Source: Eubacterium sp. CAG:248
GTDB lineage: Bacteria > Bacillota > Clostridia > Lachnospirales > Lachnospiraceae
Reading direction: 5' to 3'
DNA: 27,718 nucleotides
Assembly (NCBI GenBank): GCA_000436475.1
Contig: FR886221.1
Span: forward strand, 1-27,718
The stretch's first letter is position 1. Each line of letters begins with the position of its first letter. The notes under the pieces were generated by a model that searched no databases, was not told where the DNA came from, and worked only from the letters and a program-made list of their open reading frames with translations. Shown here piece after piece: positions 15,368 to 22,652 of this stretch. The position numbers and the translations under genes are program-made.

Positions 15368-16033
15368 TTACACTGCTTCTTCTATCTTTTCCCCATTCTT
15401 GCTTACAATCTGTCCTTCATAAATCTCATATATCTCATCTGACAGATAATTAAGCTCCTCTGTATCATGGCATGCTATAATTATAAGCGAGCCATTTGCC
15501 TTAAGTTCATCAAGTATGCCCTTTATAAGACCTGCACCTGCTTCATCAAGAGCATTGATAGGCTCATCAAGTATAACTATATCTGGTTTTTCCATAATAG
15601 CTGCTGCTATACCTAATCTCTGTTTCATACCTAAAGAATACTTCTTGAATGTTCTTGTATCATCAGGATCAAGTCCAACTTTTCTTATGGCTTCCTTTAT
15701 CTCCTCATCATTAATCCTGTTCTGGATAGAAGCAAGAATCTTAAGATTCTTAAAACCTGTATAATTAGATATAAATGATGGATTCTCTATAAGAAGTCCG
15801 ATACTTGGTGGAAATGATATCTGCTTACCAAGCTCCCTGTCATTGATAAATACCTTTCCTGATGTTGGAAGTATAAGACCGCTTATCGCTCTCATAAGCA
15901 TTGTCTTACCTGAACCATTCTTTCCCTTAAGACCTATAACCTTGCCACTTTCAAGTGTAAGATTTATATCCTCAAGTACTGTTACTTTCTTGAATGACTT
16001 TGTGTAGTGTTCTAATCTTACTACTGTCCCCAT
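15368..16033 (-). CDS. ABC transporter ATP-binding protein (orphan, BcrA/DrrA-like)
   Basis: This 221-residue nucleotide-binding subunit has Walker A GKNGSGKT (37-44), a signature motif in the degenerate form YSLGMKQRL (about 132-140), Walker B DIVILDEP (151-158) and the switch His in ACHDTEE. The SLGMKQ signature and small size fit ATPases that pair with ABC-2 type permeases (antibiotic or lantibiotic self-protection, or Na+ export). No permease gene lies next to it on either side in this window: upstream is spoVG and downstream the convergent AraC gene. The partner must be encoded elsewhere or the gene is a remnant of a larger operon. The start has GAGGAGG about 7 nt upstream. The substrate is unknown. 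Confidence 0.92.
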   Translation of the reverse strand: MGTVVRLEHYTKSFKKVTVLEDINLTLESGKVIGLKGKNGSGKTMLMRAISGLILPTSGKVFINDRELGKQISFPPSIGLLIENPSFISNYTGFKNLKILASIQNRINDEEIKEAIRKVGLDPDDTRTFKKYSLGMKQRLGIAAAIMEKPDIVILDEPINALDEAGAGLIKGILDELKANGSLIIIACHDTEELNYLSDEIYEIYEGQIVSKNGEKIEEAV

Positions 16034-16179
16034 ATTAATACCTCCTCTTAATTAAACAATCATCCCAATCCGTATATTAGTTTTATGCCGGATAACACAG
16101 GATAAATGATTTATATACATGTATAATAGCACTTTTACTAGATAATGTATACTAAAATTTAAAAAATATCATATTATAT

Positions 16180-16227
16180 AAAAAAGACGCCGTATTAATA
16201 AAGCAATATTAATATGACATCTTTTTT
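16180..16227 (-). terminator. Terminator of the glgCD-spoVG unit
   Basis: Arms at 16180-16200 and 16207-16227 with a 6-nt loop pair along about 20 positions. The imperfect positions become G-U pairs only on the minus strand, apart from one A-C mismatch, so it acts leftward. It ends in TTTTTT and lies about 95 bp past the spoVG stop. Confidence 0.82.
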
Positions 16228-16323
16228 ATTTAATCATATGCGTGTCAAAAGCGAATTTTAACACTATAATAACTTACAGTTTAGAATCTCAGTTCCGTAT
16301 CTCTATGCTGCCAATCCTGATGT

Positions 16324-16611
16324 CTACTGCGCTACGTTCTCTGATAATTCCTCTACTTCATCAGCATCATAATATGCTTTCAAAACTGCACTTTGAAGAT
16401 TTTCTCTGGCATGCCTATTGATAGGATGAGCTATATCCTTAAATCCTCCCTCAATAAGATGCTTACTAGGCATAGCTACAAACAAGCCTTTTTCTCCTTC
16501 GACTACTCTTATGTCATGTATAACAAACTCGTCATCAAAAGTAATTGATACATAAGCCCGCAGTTTACCACTGCCTGCAATCTTCTTAACTCTAACATCT
16601 GTAATATTCAT
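16324..16611 (-). CDS. spoVG: SpoVG family regulator
   Basis: This 95-residue, small cytoplasmic nucleic-acid-binding protein is well conserved in Firmicutes. It is tied to septum control and sporulation in Bacillus and to broader gene regulation elsewhere. The family pattern is clear: MNITDVRVKK at the start, YVSITFDDEFVIHDIRVVEG, LFVAMPSK and DIAHPINRHARENL. GGGGT lies 6 nt before ATG. It sits 73 bp downstream of glgD on the same strand. No sigma-H type promoter was recognised in that gap, so it may be cotranscribed with the glycogen genes. A short TTAAG/CTTAA inverted repeat lies in that gap. Confidence 0.95.
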   Translation of the reverse strand: MNITDVRVKKIAGSGKLRAYVSITFDDEFVIHDIRVVEGEKGLFVAMPSKHLIEGGFKDIAHPINRHARENLQSAVLKAYYDADEVEELSENVAQ

Positions 16612-16684
16612 TTGTTACCCCTATCTGTCTTCTATACAACCTTTTTCTACTCTGGTTAAGACCTTAAATATATATTTATAATCT

Positions 16685-17800
16685 TTAATAATATGATGGA
16701 CTGTCTTCTATGACAATCTTTATACCATTCTCACCGACATATCGTGAATTAGCTTTAATAGTGCTGTTACTCTCAACTATACAGTTCTCAATATATGCAT
16801 TATCTCCTATATATGCATTATTCATGATAATTGAGTTTTTAACAACAGCATTATTGCCTATGTATATCTTCTTAAACAGAACTGAATTATCAACCGCTCC
16901 ATTAACTATACATCCACACGATATAAGACTGTTTGATACATTGGCACCATAATTATATTTAGCTGGTGGAAGATCATCCACCTTAGAATATATATCTGGA
17001 TACTGCTTAAAGAAATAATCTCTTACATCTCTCTTTAAGAAATCCATATTAGTCTTATAATATGAATCCACAGATGATATGTTGTTCCAGTATGTATCAA
17101 GCTTGTAACCATATATCTTCTTAATGTTTCTATATCTTACAAGTATATCCCTGACAAAATCATACCTGTCTTCTTCTGCTGCCTTTTCAAGCAGTTCAAT
17201 AAGAAGACGTCTTCTTACTACATATATACCTGTTGATACAGTTGACAGATTCGTTTCTAAAGGCTTCTCATCAATATCTGTAATACGTCCATCCTCTGCA
17301 AGTGCAACAACACCATATCTTCCTATGTCTGCTCTGTTATCAAGCTTCTTTACAACCATGGTAACATCAGCCTTTTTCTCTATATGATACTGAAGCACCC
17401 TGTTATAATCAAGCTTGTAGACACCATCACCAGAAGCAATAACTACATATGGCTCATGGCTTGACTTAAGGAAATCTATATTCTGATAAAGTGAATCTGC
17501 TGTTCCTCTGTACCAGCTGCTGCTCTCTGCTGTTATAGTAGGTGTAAATACATATAATCCACCCTGCTTTCTACCAAAATCCCACCACTTAGATGAACTT
17601 AAGTGTTCGTTAAGTGATCTTGCATTATACTGTGTTATAACTGCAACCTTCTGGATATGTGAGTTAGACATGTTGCTAAGTGCGAAATCAATCGCCCTGT
17701 AGCTTCCTGCAACAGGCATGGAAGCAATAGCCCGCTTGTTTGTCAGTTCACGCATCATCCTGTTGTTACCGCCTGCTAATACTATACCTATTGCTTTCAT
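16685..17800 (-). CDS. glgD: Glucose-1-phosphate adenylyltransferase, GlgD subunit
   Basis: This 371-residue partner of GlgC forms ADP-glucose for glycogen synthesis. The nucleotidyltransferase domain (1-240) is followed by a left-handed beta-helix of hexapeptide repeats (IYIGNNAVVKNSIIMNNAYIGDNAYIENC). The N-terminal nucleotide loop is GGNNRMMRELTNKRA, not the canonical GGxGxRLxxLT seen in the adjacent GlgC. That is the hallmark of GlgD-type subunits, which are weakly active or inactive alone and modulate GlgC. It starts inside the end of glgC with a 4-base ATGA-type overlap, so translation is coupled. Confidence 0.95.
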   Translation of the reverse strand: MKAIGIVLAGGNNRMMRELTNKRAIASMPVAGSYRAIDFALSNMSNSHIQKVAVITQYNARSLNEHLSSSKWWDFGRKQGGLYVFTPTITAESSSWYRGTADSLYQNIDFLKSSHEPYVVIASGDGVYKLDYNRVLQYHIEKKADVTMVVKKLDNRADIGRYGVVALAEDGRITDIDEKPLETNLSTVSTGIYVVRRRLLIELLEKAAEEDRYDFVRDILVRYRNIKKIYGYKLDTYWNNISSVDSYYKTNMDFLKRDVRDYFFKQYPDIYSKVDDLPPAKYNYGANVSNSLISCGCIVNGAVDNSVLFKKIYIGNNAVVKNSIIMNNAYIGDNAYIENCIVESNSTIKANSRYVGENGIKIVIEDSPSYY

Positions 17801-19071
17801 TCTACTTCACCTGCCTTAATTATGATTCCACCGCTTGGTAATAAGCCATCCGGATAATCCTCTGCTGATGTAACTCCAGATATCGCCGTATTCTTTCCAA
17901 TCTTAACTCCATCAGGAATAACCGAACATTCCCCAATAGTGACAAGACCAGAATTATATATCTTAGGGAACTTGACATTCGGTGCTTCTTCGCCTACACC
18001 AAGTTCTACATTATCACCTATAACTACTTCTTCTGCTATTATTGACTTGTTAACTATTGTATTCTTTCCAATAACGGAATTATTCATAATGATGGAATCT
18101 CTTACTACGGCACCTTCTTCTATGGTTACACCTGAACCTATAACAGAATTATAGATTCTGCCATATACTTCTGTTCCATCGCCTACTATACTCTTTTCAA
18201 TAAATGTATTATCTGCAACATACTGAGGTGGAATAGTATCTGTTCTTGTATATATCTTCCAGAATTCTTCATAAAGATTAAATACAGGAATTATATCTAT
18301 AAGCTCCATATTAGCTTCCCAATATGAACTTAATGTTCCAACATCTTTCCAGTAACTGTTATATTCATATGCAAATATTCTCTTGTTGTTATTAAAGCAG
18401 TATGGAATTACATGCTTGCCAAAATCACATTCGTTCTGGTCTTTAAGCTTTATAAGTGCTTCCTTTAGCACACTCCACTTAAATATGTATATACCCATAG
18501 ATGCAAGATTACTCTTAGGCTCTGCTGGCTTTTCTTCAAATTCAGTTATTCTGTTATCCTCATCCGTAACAACGATTCCGAATCTGCTGGCTTCCTCAAT
18601 AGGTACCGGCATAGCTGCTATTGTAATATCAGCATTGTTAGCCTTATGATAATCAAGCATTATCTTATAATCCATCTTATATATATGATCACCTGAAAGA
18701 ATAAGCACATATTCTGGATGATACTGTTCCATATATTCAAGATTCTGATAAATGGCATTGGCAGTTCCAGTATACCATTCACTGCTTGTACTCTTCTCGT
18801 AAGGAGGAAGAACTGTTACACCTCCCACATTACGATCAAGATCCCATGGAATACCAATTCCTATGTGGGAATTAAGTCTTAATGGCTGATACTGTGTCAG
18901 TACACCAACAGTATCAATACCTGAGTTAATACAATTACTGAGTGGAAAATCGATTATTCTGTATTTTCCTCCAAACGCAACTGCAGGCTTTGCTACTTTT
19001 GCTGTTAAAACTCCAAGTCTACTGCCCTGACCACCGGCTAACAGCATAGCTATCATTTCTTTTTTAATCAT
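17797..19071 (-). CDS. glgC: Glucose-1-phosphate adenylyltransferase, catalytic subunit
   Basis: This 424-residue enzyme catalyses ATP + glucose-1-phosphate to ADP-glucose + PPi, the committed step of bacterial glycogen synthesis. The catalytic loop GGQGSRLGVLTAKVAKPAVAF and the following FPLSNCINSGI are intact. LSGDHIYKMDY carries the metal-binding Asp, and EFEEKPAEPKSNLASMGIYIF the sugar-phosphate site. The C-terminus is a hexapeptide beta-helix. It heads the operon glgC-glgD, probably with spoVG. AGGTGG lies close to the ATG. Glycogen synthase and branching enzyme genes are not in the window. Confidence 0.96.
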   Translation of the reverse strand: MIKKEMIAMLLAGGQGSRLGVLTAKVAKPAVAFGGKYRIIDFPLSNCINSGIDTVGVLTQYQPLRLNSHIGIGIPWDLDRNVGGVTVLPPYEKSTSSEWYTGTANAIYQNLEYMEQYHPEYVLILSGDHIYKMDYKIMLDYHKANNADITIAAMPVPIEEASRFGIVVTDEDNRITEFEEKPAEPKSNLASMGIYIFKWSVLKEALIKLKDQNECDFGKHVIPYCFNNNKRIFAYEYNSYWKDVGTLSSYWEANMELIDIIPVFNLYEEFWKIYTRTDTIPPQYVADNTFIEKSIVGDGTEVYGRIYNSVIGSGVTIEEGAVVRDSIIMNNSVIGKNTIVNKSIIAEEVVIGDNVELGVGEEAPNVKFPKIYNSGLVTIGECSVIPDGVKIGKNTAISGVTSAEDYPDGLLPSGGIIIKAGEVE

Positions 19072-19114
19072 GCTACCACCTCTGATGTTTAATTTACTAT
19101 CTTAAGTTGTATAA

Positions 19115-19143
19115 ATTATACCATATAATTCTGATTAAGTAAA
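19115..19143 (-). promoter_or_regulatory. glgCD promoter
   Basis: On the minus strand TTTACT (19138-19143) is 17 bp from a perfect TATAAT (19115-19120). A TG one base before it (TGGTATAAT) makes an extended -10. The leader is about 35-40 nt. Confidence 0.72.
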
Positions 19144-19302
19144 AATAATTTTGTCTTTTTTTGGTGATTTTTCATACAATTTATTCACCTTTTTATTGTT
19201 ACATTTTAACATATGTATTTTTAGTTAATTTTACGCTTTATTTTACACAGCACTTATATGCAGTATACATTTTATGCATTCCACATCATTATTATTACAA
19301 TT

Positions 19303-19365
19303 ATATGATGCCGGGCTCAAAAGCCACCGACCTTGATACCTACGGATTGTTCTGTGCTACGCACT
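19303..19365. repeat. Dispersed intergenic repeat, copy A
   Basis: This 63-bp stretch is about 80% identical to copy B at 22554-22615. Both run from ATATGAT through a GTCAAAAGCC/CTCAAAAGCC hairpin, TTGATACCTA and GATTGTT/AATTGTT to TGTGCTACGCACT. In this copy the first stem is disturbed by an extra base. To its right a GC-richer stretch (CTACGCTACGCTTCGGTCCGTG, to about 19400) stands out from the AT-rich surroundings and may be part of a longer element. Confidence 0.65.
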
Positions 19366-19399
19366 CCCACGTCTACGCTACGCTTCGGTCCGTGCTAAA

Positions 19400-19640
19400 C
19401 ATCTGCCACTTATTTCTCATAACCATAGTACCCCCTGCATATATAACTTTATGCGTTTTATGTTTGAAAAATATATGCTTTAGGCATATAATCTCTATGA
19501 TGACTTTTAAATATCTTACTAAATATTAATATAATGTAATATAATTCTGGAACATGTATACAAGCCTGCTTAAGCTTTATGTTCTGACGTCATGTCATCA
19601 TCAGTTTATTAACAATAATTTATAGAAAGAGGAATATCAT
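19400..19640. other. Intergenic DNA upstream of murC
   Basis: There is no gene. It holds a perfect 7-bp hairpin TATATGC/GCATATA (19472-19490). Two TATAAT boxes (19530-19535 and 19540-19545) are possible murC -10 elements, but neither has a convincing -35. AGAGG lies 8 nt before the murC start. Confidence 0.45.
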
Positions 19641-21020
19641 ATGTTTAATATTGATTTTAATCATCCGATACATGTACATTTCATAGGCATAGGAGGCATA
19701 AGCATGAGTGGACTTGCCAGGATTCTTCTTGACAGGCACTTCACTGTCTCAGGTTCTGATGCACACGAATCAGAACTTACAGATGAACTTGCAAAGGATG
19801 GATGTCTTATATCTTATCCACAGTCAGCAGACAATATCACTGGTGATATTGACCTTGTCGTATACACTGCTGCTATCCACCCTGACAACAAAGAACTTAA
19901 AGCCGCTATTGCTGCTGGTATTCCTACTATGACAAGAGCAGAACTGCTTGGTCAGATTATGAAGAACTATCACACAGCTGTCAATGTAGCTGGTACACAT
20001 GGAAAAACAACAACGACTTCCATGATTACTGAAATTCTTCTTGCTGCCAACGCTGACCCAACTATATCTGTTGGTGGTATATTACACAGTATAGGCGGCA
20101 ACATAAGAGTCGGAAGTTCAGACATTTTTGTTACAGAAGCATGTGAATACACAAACAGCTTCCTTTCTTTTAATCCTACGTTAAACATTATACTTAACGT
20201 TAAAGCTGATCACCTTGATTTCTTTAAAGACCTTGATGATATACGTCATTCATTTAAGCTCTTTACAGAAAAGCTTCCATCTGATGGAACCTTAGTTATC
20301 AACACAGATATTGATAATTACGAATACTTCTACCAGGATACAGACTGTGAAGTTATCACCTTCGGTTCCGATCCAGCCAGGTCAATGTACAGTGCTGCCG
20401 ATATAAATCATGATGAATATGGACGCTGTTCTTACACTCTTCTTATTAATAATAAACCATCAGGAACTATAAAGCTTTCTGTTCCTGGCGTACACAATGT
20501 ATACAATTCGCTTTCTGCAATCGCTGCATGTATTAAGCTTGGTATATCCATGGAAGCTATTCTTAAAGGTCTTGTGAATTTCACAGGTACTGACAGACGT
20601 TTCCAGAAAAAGGGCGTATTTAATGGAATAACAGTTATAGATGACTATGCACATCATCCAGATGAGATAACTGCAACTCTTAATTCTGCAAAAATGTATC
20701 CACACAGCAGAATATGGTGTGTATTCCAGCCACACACATATTCAAGAACTAAAGCACTTATGCCGGATTTTGCCAAAGCACTTGCACTTGCAGATAATGT
20801 TGTACTTGCCAAAATATATCCTGCCAGAGAAACAGATAATCTGGGAATAAGTTCTGCCAATCTTTGCAGTCTGATTAAAGCTGAAGGAAAAGAATGTTAC
20901 TATTACGAATCATTTGAAGAAATTGAAGACTTTTTGAAAAAAAATTGTATCAACGGTGACCTGTTGATAACTATGGGGGCTGGTGATGTTTATAAAATCG
21001 GGGAAGACCTGTTAAAATAG
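19641..21020 (+). CDS. murC: UDP-N-acetylmuramate--L-alanine ligase
   Basis: This 459-residue cytoplasmic Mur ligase adds L-alanine to UDP-N-acetylmuramate, using ATP, in peptidoglycan precursor synthesis. The N-terminal Rossmann-like UDP-binding motif HFIGIGGISMSGLA and the ATP loop GTHGKTTTT (118-126) are present. TEACEYTNSFL and NVKADHLDFF supply the family Glu and His. The C-terminal domain includes GTDRRFQKKG, DDYAHHPDEI and VFQPHTYSRT. It has full length. AGAGG is 8 nt upstream of ATG. The usual dcw cluster genes do not surround it; here it precedes replication genes, an arrangement seen in Lachnospiraceae. A strong terminator follows immediately. Confidence 0.97.
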   Translation: MFNIDFNHPIHVHFIGIGGISMSGLARILLDRHFTVSGSDAHESELTDELAKDGCLISYPQSADNITGDIDLVVYTAAIHPDNKELKAAIAAGIPTMTRAELLGQIMKNYHTAVNVAGTHGKTTTTSMITEILLAANADPTISVGGILHSIGGNIRVGSSDIFVTEACEYTNSFLSFNPTLNIILNVKADHLDFFKDLDDIRHSFKLFTEKLPSDGTLVINTDIDNYEYFYQDTDCEVITFGSDPARSMYSAADINHDEYGRCSYTLLINNKPSGTIKLSVPGVHNVYNSLSAIAACIKLGISMEAILKGLVNFTGTDRRFQKKGVFNGITVIDDYAHHPDEITATLNSAKMYPHSRIWCVFQPHTYSRTKALMPDFAKALALADNVVLAKIYPARETDNLGISSANLCSLIKAEGKECYYYESFEEIEDFLKKNCINGDLLITMGAGDVYKIGEDLLK

Positions 21021-21055
21021 GCATTTATCCCCTGTATAATATTTTTTCAACAAAG

Positions 21056-21216
21056 TTATCCACATTATCCACATTTTTATGTTGTTATACACAATATAAA
21101 AGTGTGGATTTTTTTGTTAACAACCTTTAAGTCAAAAATACAGCAAAATACATTATTTATACCACTTTGTCCACGAGTTATCCACAATATCCACATTATC
21201 CACAACAATATCCACC
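21056..21216. promoter_or_regulatory. DnaA box cluster upstream of the helicase-loader genes
   Basis: Nine 9-mers match the DnaA consensus TTATNCACA to a useful degree. Exact TTATCCACA sits at 21056-21064, 21065-21073, 21178-21186 and 21196-21204, and TTATACACA at 21085-21093. ATATCCACA is at 21187-21195. TTGTCCACG (21167-21175), ATATCCACC (21208-21216) and an inverted TGTGGATTT (21103-21111) match at 7 of 9. Boxes at 21178-21204 abut at an exact 9-bp period, as do the first two. TTGTTAACAA (21114-21123) is a palindrome between the two groups. The cluster ends 14 bp before the -35 of the next gene. No dnaA or dnaN is present, so a DnaA-responsive control or titration site is more likely than the main origin. 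Confidence 0.75.
21067..21115 (+). terminator. murC terminator
   Basis: Arms of 18 nt (21067-21084 and 21092-21109) pair fully on the + strand, counting two G-U pairs, around a 7-nt loop (TTATACA), and are followed by TTTTTT. It starts 46 bp past the murC stop. Three of the DnaA-type 9-mers lie within it. Confidence 0.85.
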
Positions 21217-21230
21217 TGCTTTTAACACAC

Positions 21231-21259
21231 TTTTCATTTAATTTTCACTATGATATAAT
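21231..21259 (+). promoter_or_regulatory. Promoter of the dnaD-like/dnaC-like genes
   Basis: TTTTCA (21231-21236) is 17 bp from a perfect TATAAT (21254-21259), with TG one base before it (extended -10). The start would be near 21266, leaving a leader of about 95 nt. Confidence 0.7.
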
Positions 21260-21320
21260 CTGCACTGGCAGAATATCTGCCGCTTAACATTATGTTACAT
21301 CATAGCAATCATTAATTATC

Positions 21321-21363
21321 AGGAGGATAGACAAGCTATATTTATAGCTTTTAATATCATATG
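21321..21363 (+). promoter_or_regulatory. Distant ribosome site with hairpin before the dnaD-like start
   Basis: The only Shine-Dalgarno sequence, AGGAGG (21321-21326), is 34 nt from the ATG at 21361. Between them AAGCTATA (21333-21340) and TATAGCTT (21343-21350) form a hairpin. GATA (21326-21329) can further pair with TATC (21355-21358), which would bring the ribosome site next to the ATG. There is an in-frame stop at 21352, so no earlier start exists in this frame. Confidence 0.5.
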
Positions 21364-22494
21364 GGCAATCTTACATTAACTACAAAGAACAATTATGGAT
21401 ACACAGCCATTTCCAATATATTTATAAGCAGCTTTGTACCTGAAGCCAATGGCGAATTCGTAAAGGTATATCTTTATCTTTTACACCTTATAAGCACTGG
21501 CAATTCCAATATAAGTATCTCTTTACTTGCAGATACCTTTAACCAGACTGAGGCCGATATTATGAGAGCACTCAGATACTGGGACAAGCTCAATGTCATA
21601 TCATTAACATTTGCCGGTAACAACGACAGCCTGTCCAACATAACCATAAATGACTTCAGCTCTGACAACAGTGCCGCCAGCACTACTAAAGCTGATTTTA
21701 ACAATACCACATTTCCTGAAACTGCCAAACTGGCATCCTCAGCAGCTATAGCACCAACAGTGCCTGCTGCACCTTCATATAACATATCAGAAGGTCCAAA
21801 ACATGTCGAACCTTCTAGCATGCAATATTCTGCGGAAAAAATAAGCGAGCTTAACTCCGATGAGAACTTTTCTATGCTGCTTTATGTTATAGAATCATAC
21901 CTTGGACGTCCTCTGTCTATTAAAGAAACCAATGCAATAGTATACTTTTATGATTCACTTGACTTTTCTATCGAACTTATAGATTATCTTTTTGAATATT
22001 GTGTAGAACACAACAAGAAAAGCATTAACTACATTGAAAAGGTTGCTCTTGCGTGGGCCGATAAAGGTATACATACTGTTACAGAAGCAAAGGAAGAAGT
22101 ATCTAACCATACCGACTCTGTTTACCAGATTATGAAAGCCTTCGGAATCTCTAACAGAGATCCTGGACAGCATGAACGTGCCATGATATCTAAGTGGGCT
22201 GATACTTACTGCTTTGACACTGATATAATTATAGAGGCCTGCAACAGAACAATCAAAGCCATACACCAGCCAAGCTTTGAATATGCTGATACTATTCTTT
22301 CAAAGTGGAAAAGCTCAAACATCACAACTATGGCAGACATCAAAAAGGATGATGCAGCATATGCAGCAAGCAGCAATAGCAAAACCAGATATCAGAGTTC
22401 TGCCAAAACCGGTTCAACAAAATTCAACAACTTCCAGCAGCGTGATAAAAAATCCGATGACTGGTACAACTCTTTACTTAGCAATAACAATTAA
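21361..22494 (+). CDS. DnaD domain replication-initiation protein
   Basis: This 377-residue protein belongs to the DnaD/DnaB (Gram-positive) group that helps load the replicative helicase at origins and restart sites. The N-terminal winged-helix domain (about 10-85) begins with the family-like MGNLTL and contains VPEANGEFVKVYLYLLHL. A low-complexity Ser/Thr/Ala linker (100-155) follows. Two DnaD-type C-terminal modules lie at about 165-245 and 260-325; the second ends in YADTILSKWKSSNITTMADI, which has the YxxxILxxW-type motif. The tail is polar. Its neighbour downstream is a DnaC/DnaI-like ATPase, forming a helicase-loading pair. DnaA boxes upstream suggest control by DnaA. Its ribosome site is unusually far away. 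Confidence 0.93.
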   Translation: MGNLTLTTKNNYGYTAISNIFISSFVPEANGEFVKVYLYLLHLISTGNSNISISLLADTFNQTEADIMRALRYWDKLNVISLTFAGNNDSLSNITINDFSSDNSAASTTKADFNNTTFPETAKLASSAAIAPTVPAAPSYNISEGPKHVEPSSMQYSAEKISELNSDENFSMLLYVIESYLGRPLSIKETNAIVYFYDSLDFSIELIDYLFEYCVEHNKKSINYIEKVALAWADKGIHTVTEAKEEVSNHTDSVYQIMKAFGISNRDPGQHERAMISKWADTYCFDTDIIIEACNRTIKAIHQPSFEYADTILSKWKSSNITTMADIKKDDAAYAASSNSKTRYQSSAKTGSTKFNNFQQRDKKSDDWYNSLLSNNN

Positions 22495-22553
22495 CCTGTC
22501 AGCATAGCTTATGTTTTACAGCTTACTGATATTATCAGATTTAACTTATCAAC

Positions 22554-22623
22554 ATATGATTTCGGGGTCAAAAGCCCCGACTTTGATACCTATGAATTGT
22601 TTTGTGCTACGCACTGGTATCAA
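22554..22623. repeat. Dispersed intergenic repeat, copy B (two hairpins)
   Basis: The region homologous to copy A is 22554-22615. Here both stems are intact: TCGGGG-TCAAAAG-CCCCGA near 22562-22580, and TTGATACC (22583-22590) with GGTATCAA (22616-22623). The second encloses the small GTGC-TAC-GCAC inverted repeat. It lies between the dnaD-like and dnaC-like genes, so it would be transcribed between them and may affect expression of the second gene. Confidence 0.7.
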
Positions 22624-22652
22624 TATATTTAATTATATGAAAAGGAGTAGTT

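Noticed and set aside
21021..21360. Chromosomal origin of replication
   Set aside because: DnaA boxes are dense, but dnaA, dnaN, recF, gyrB and rpmH are absent from the window, and no clear AT-rich unwinding element with DnaA trios was recognised. It is kept as a DnaA box cluster.
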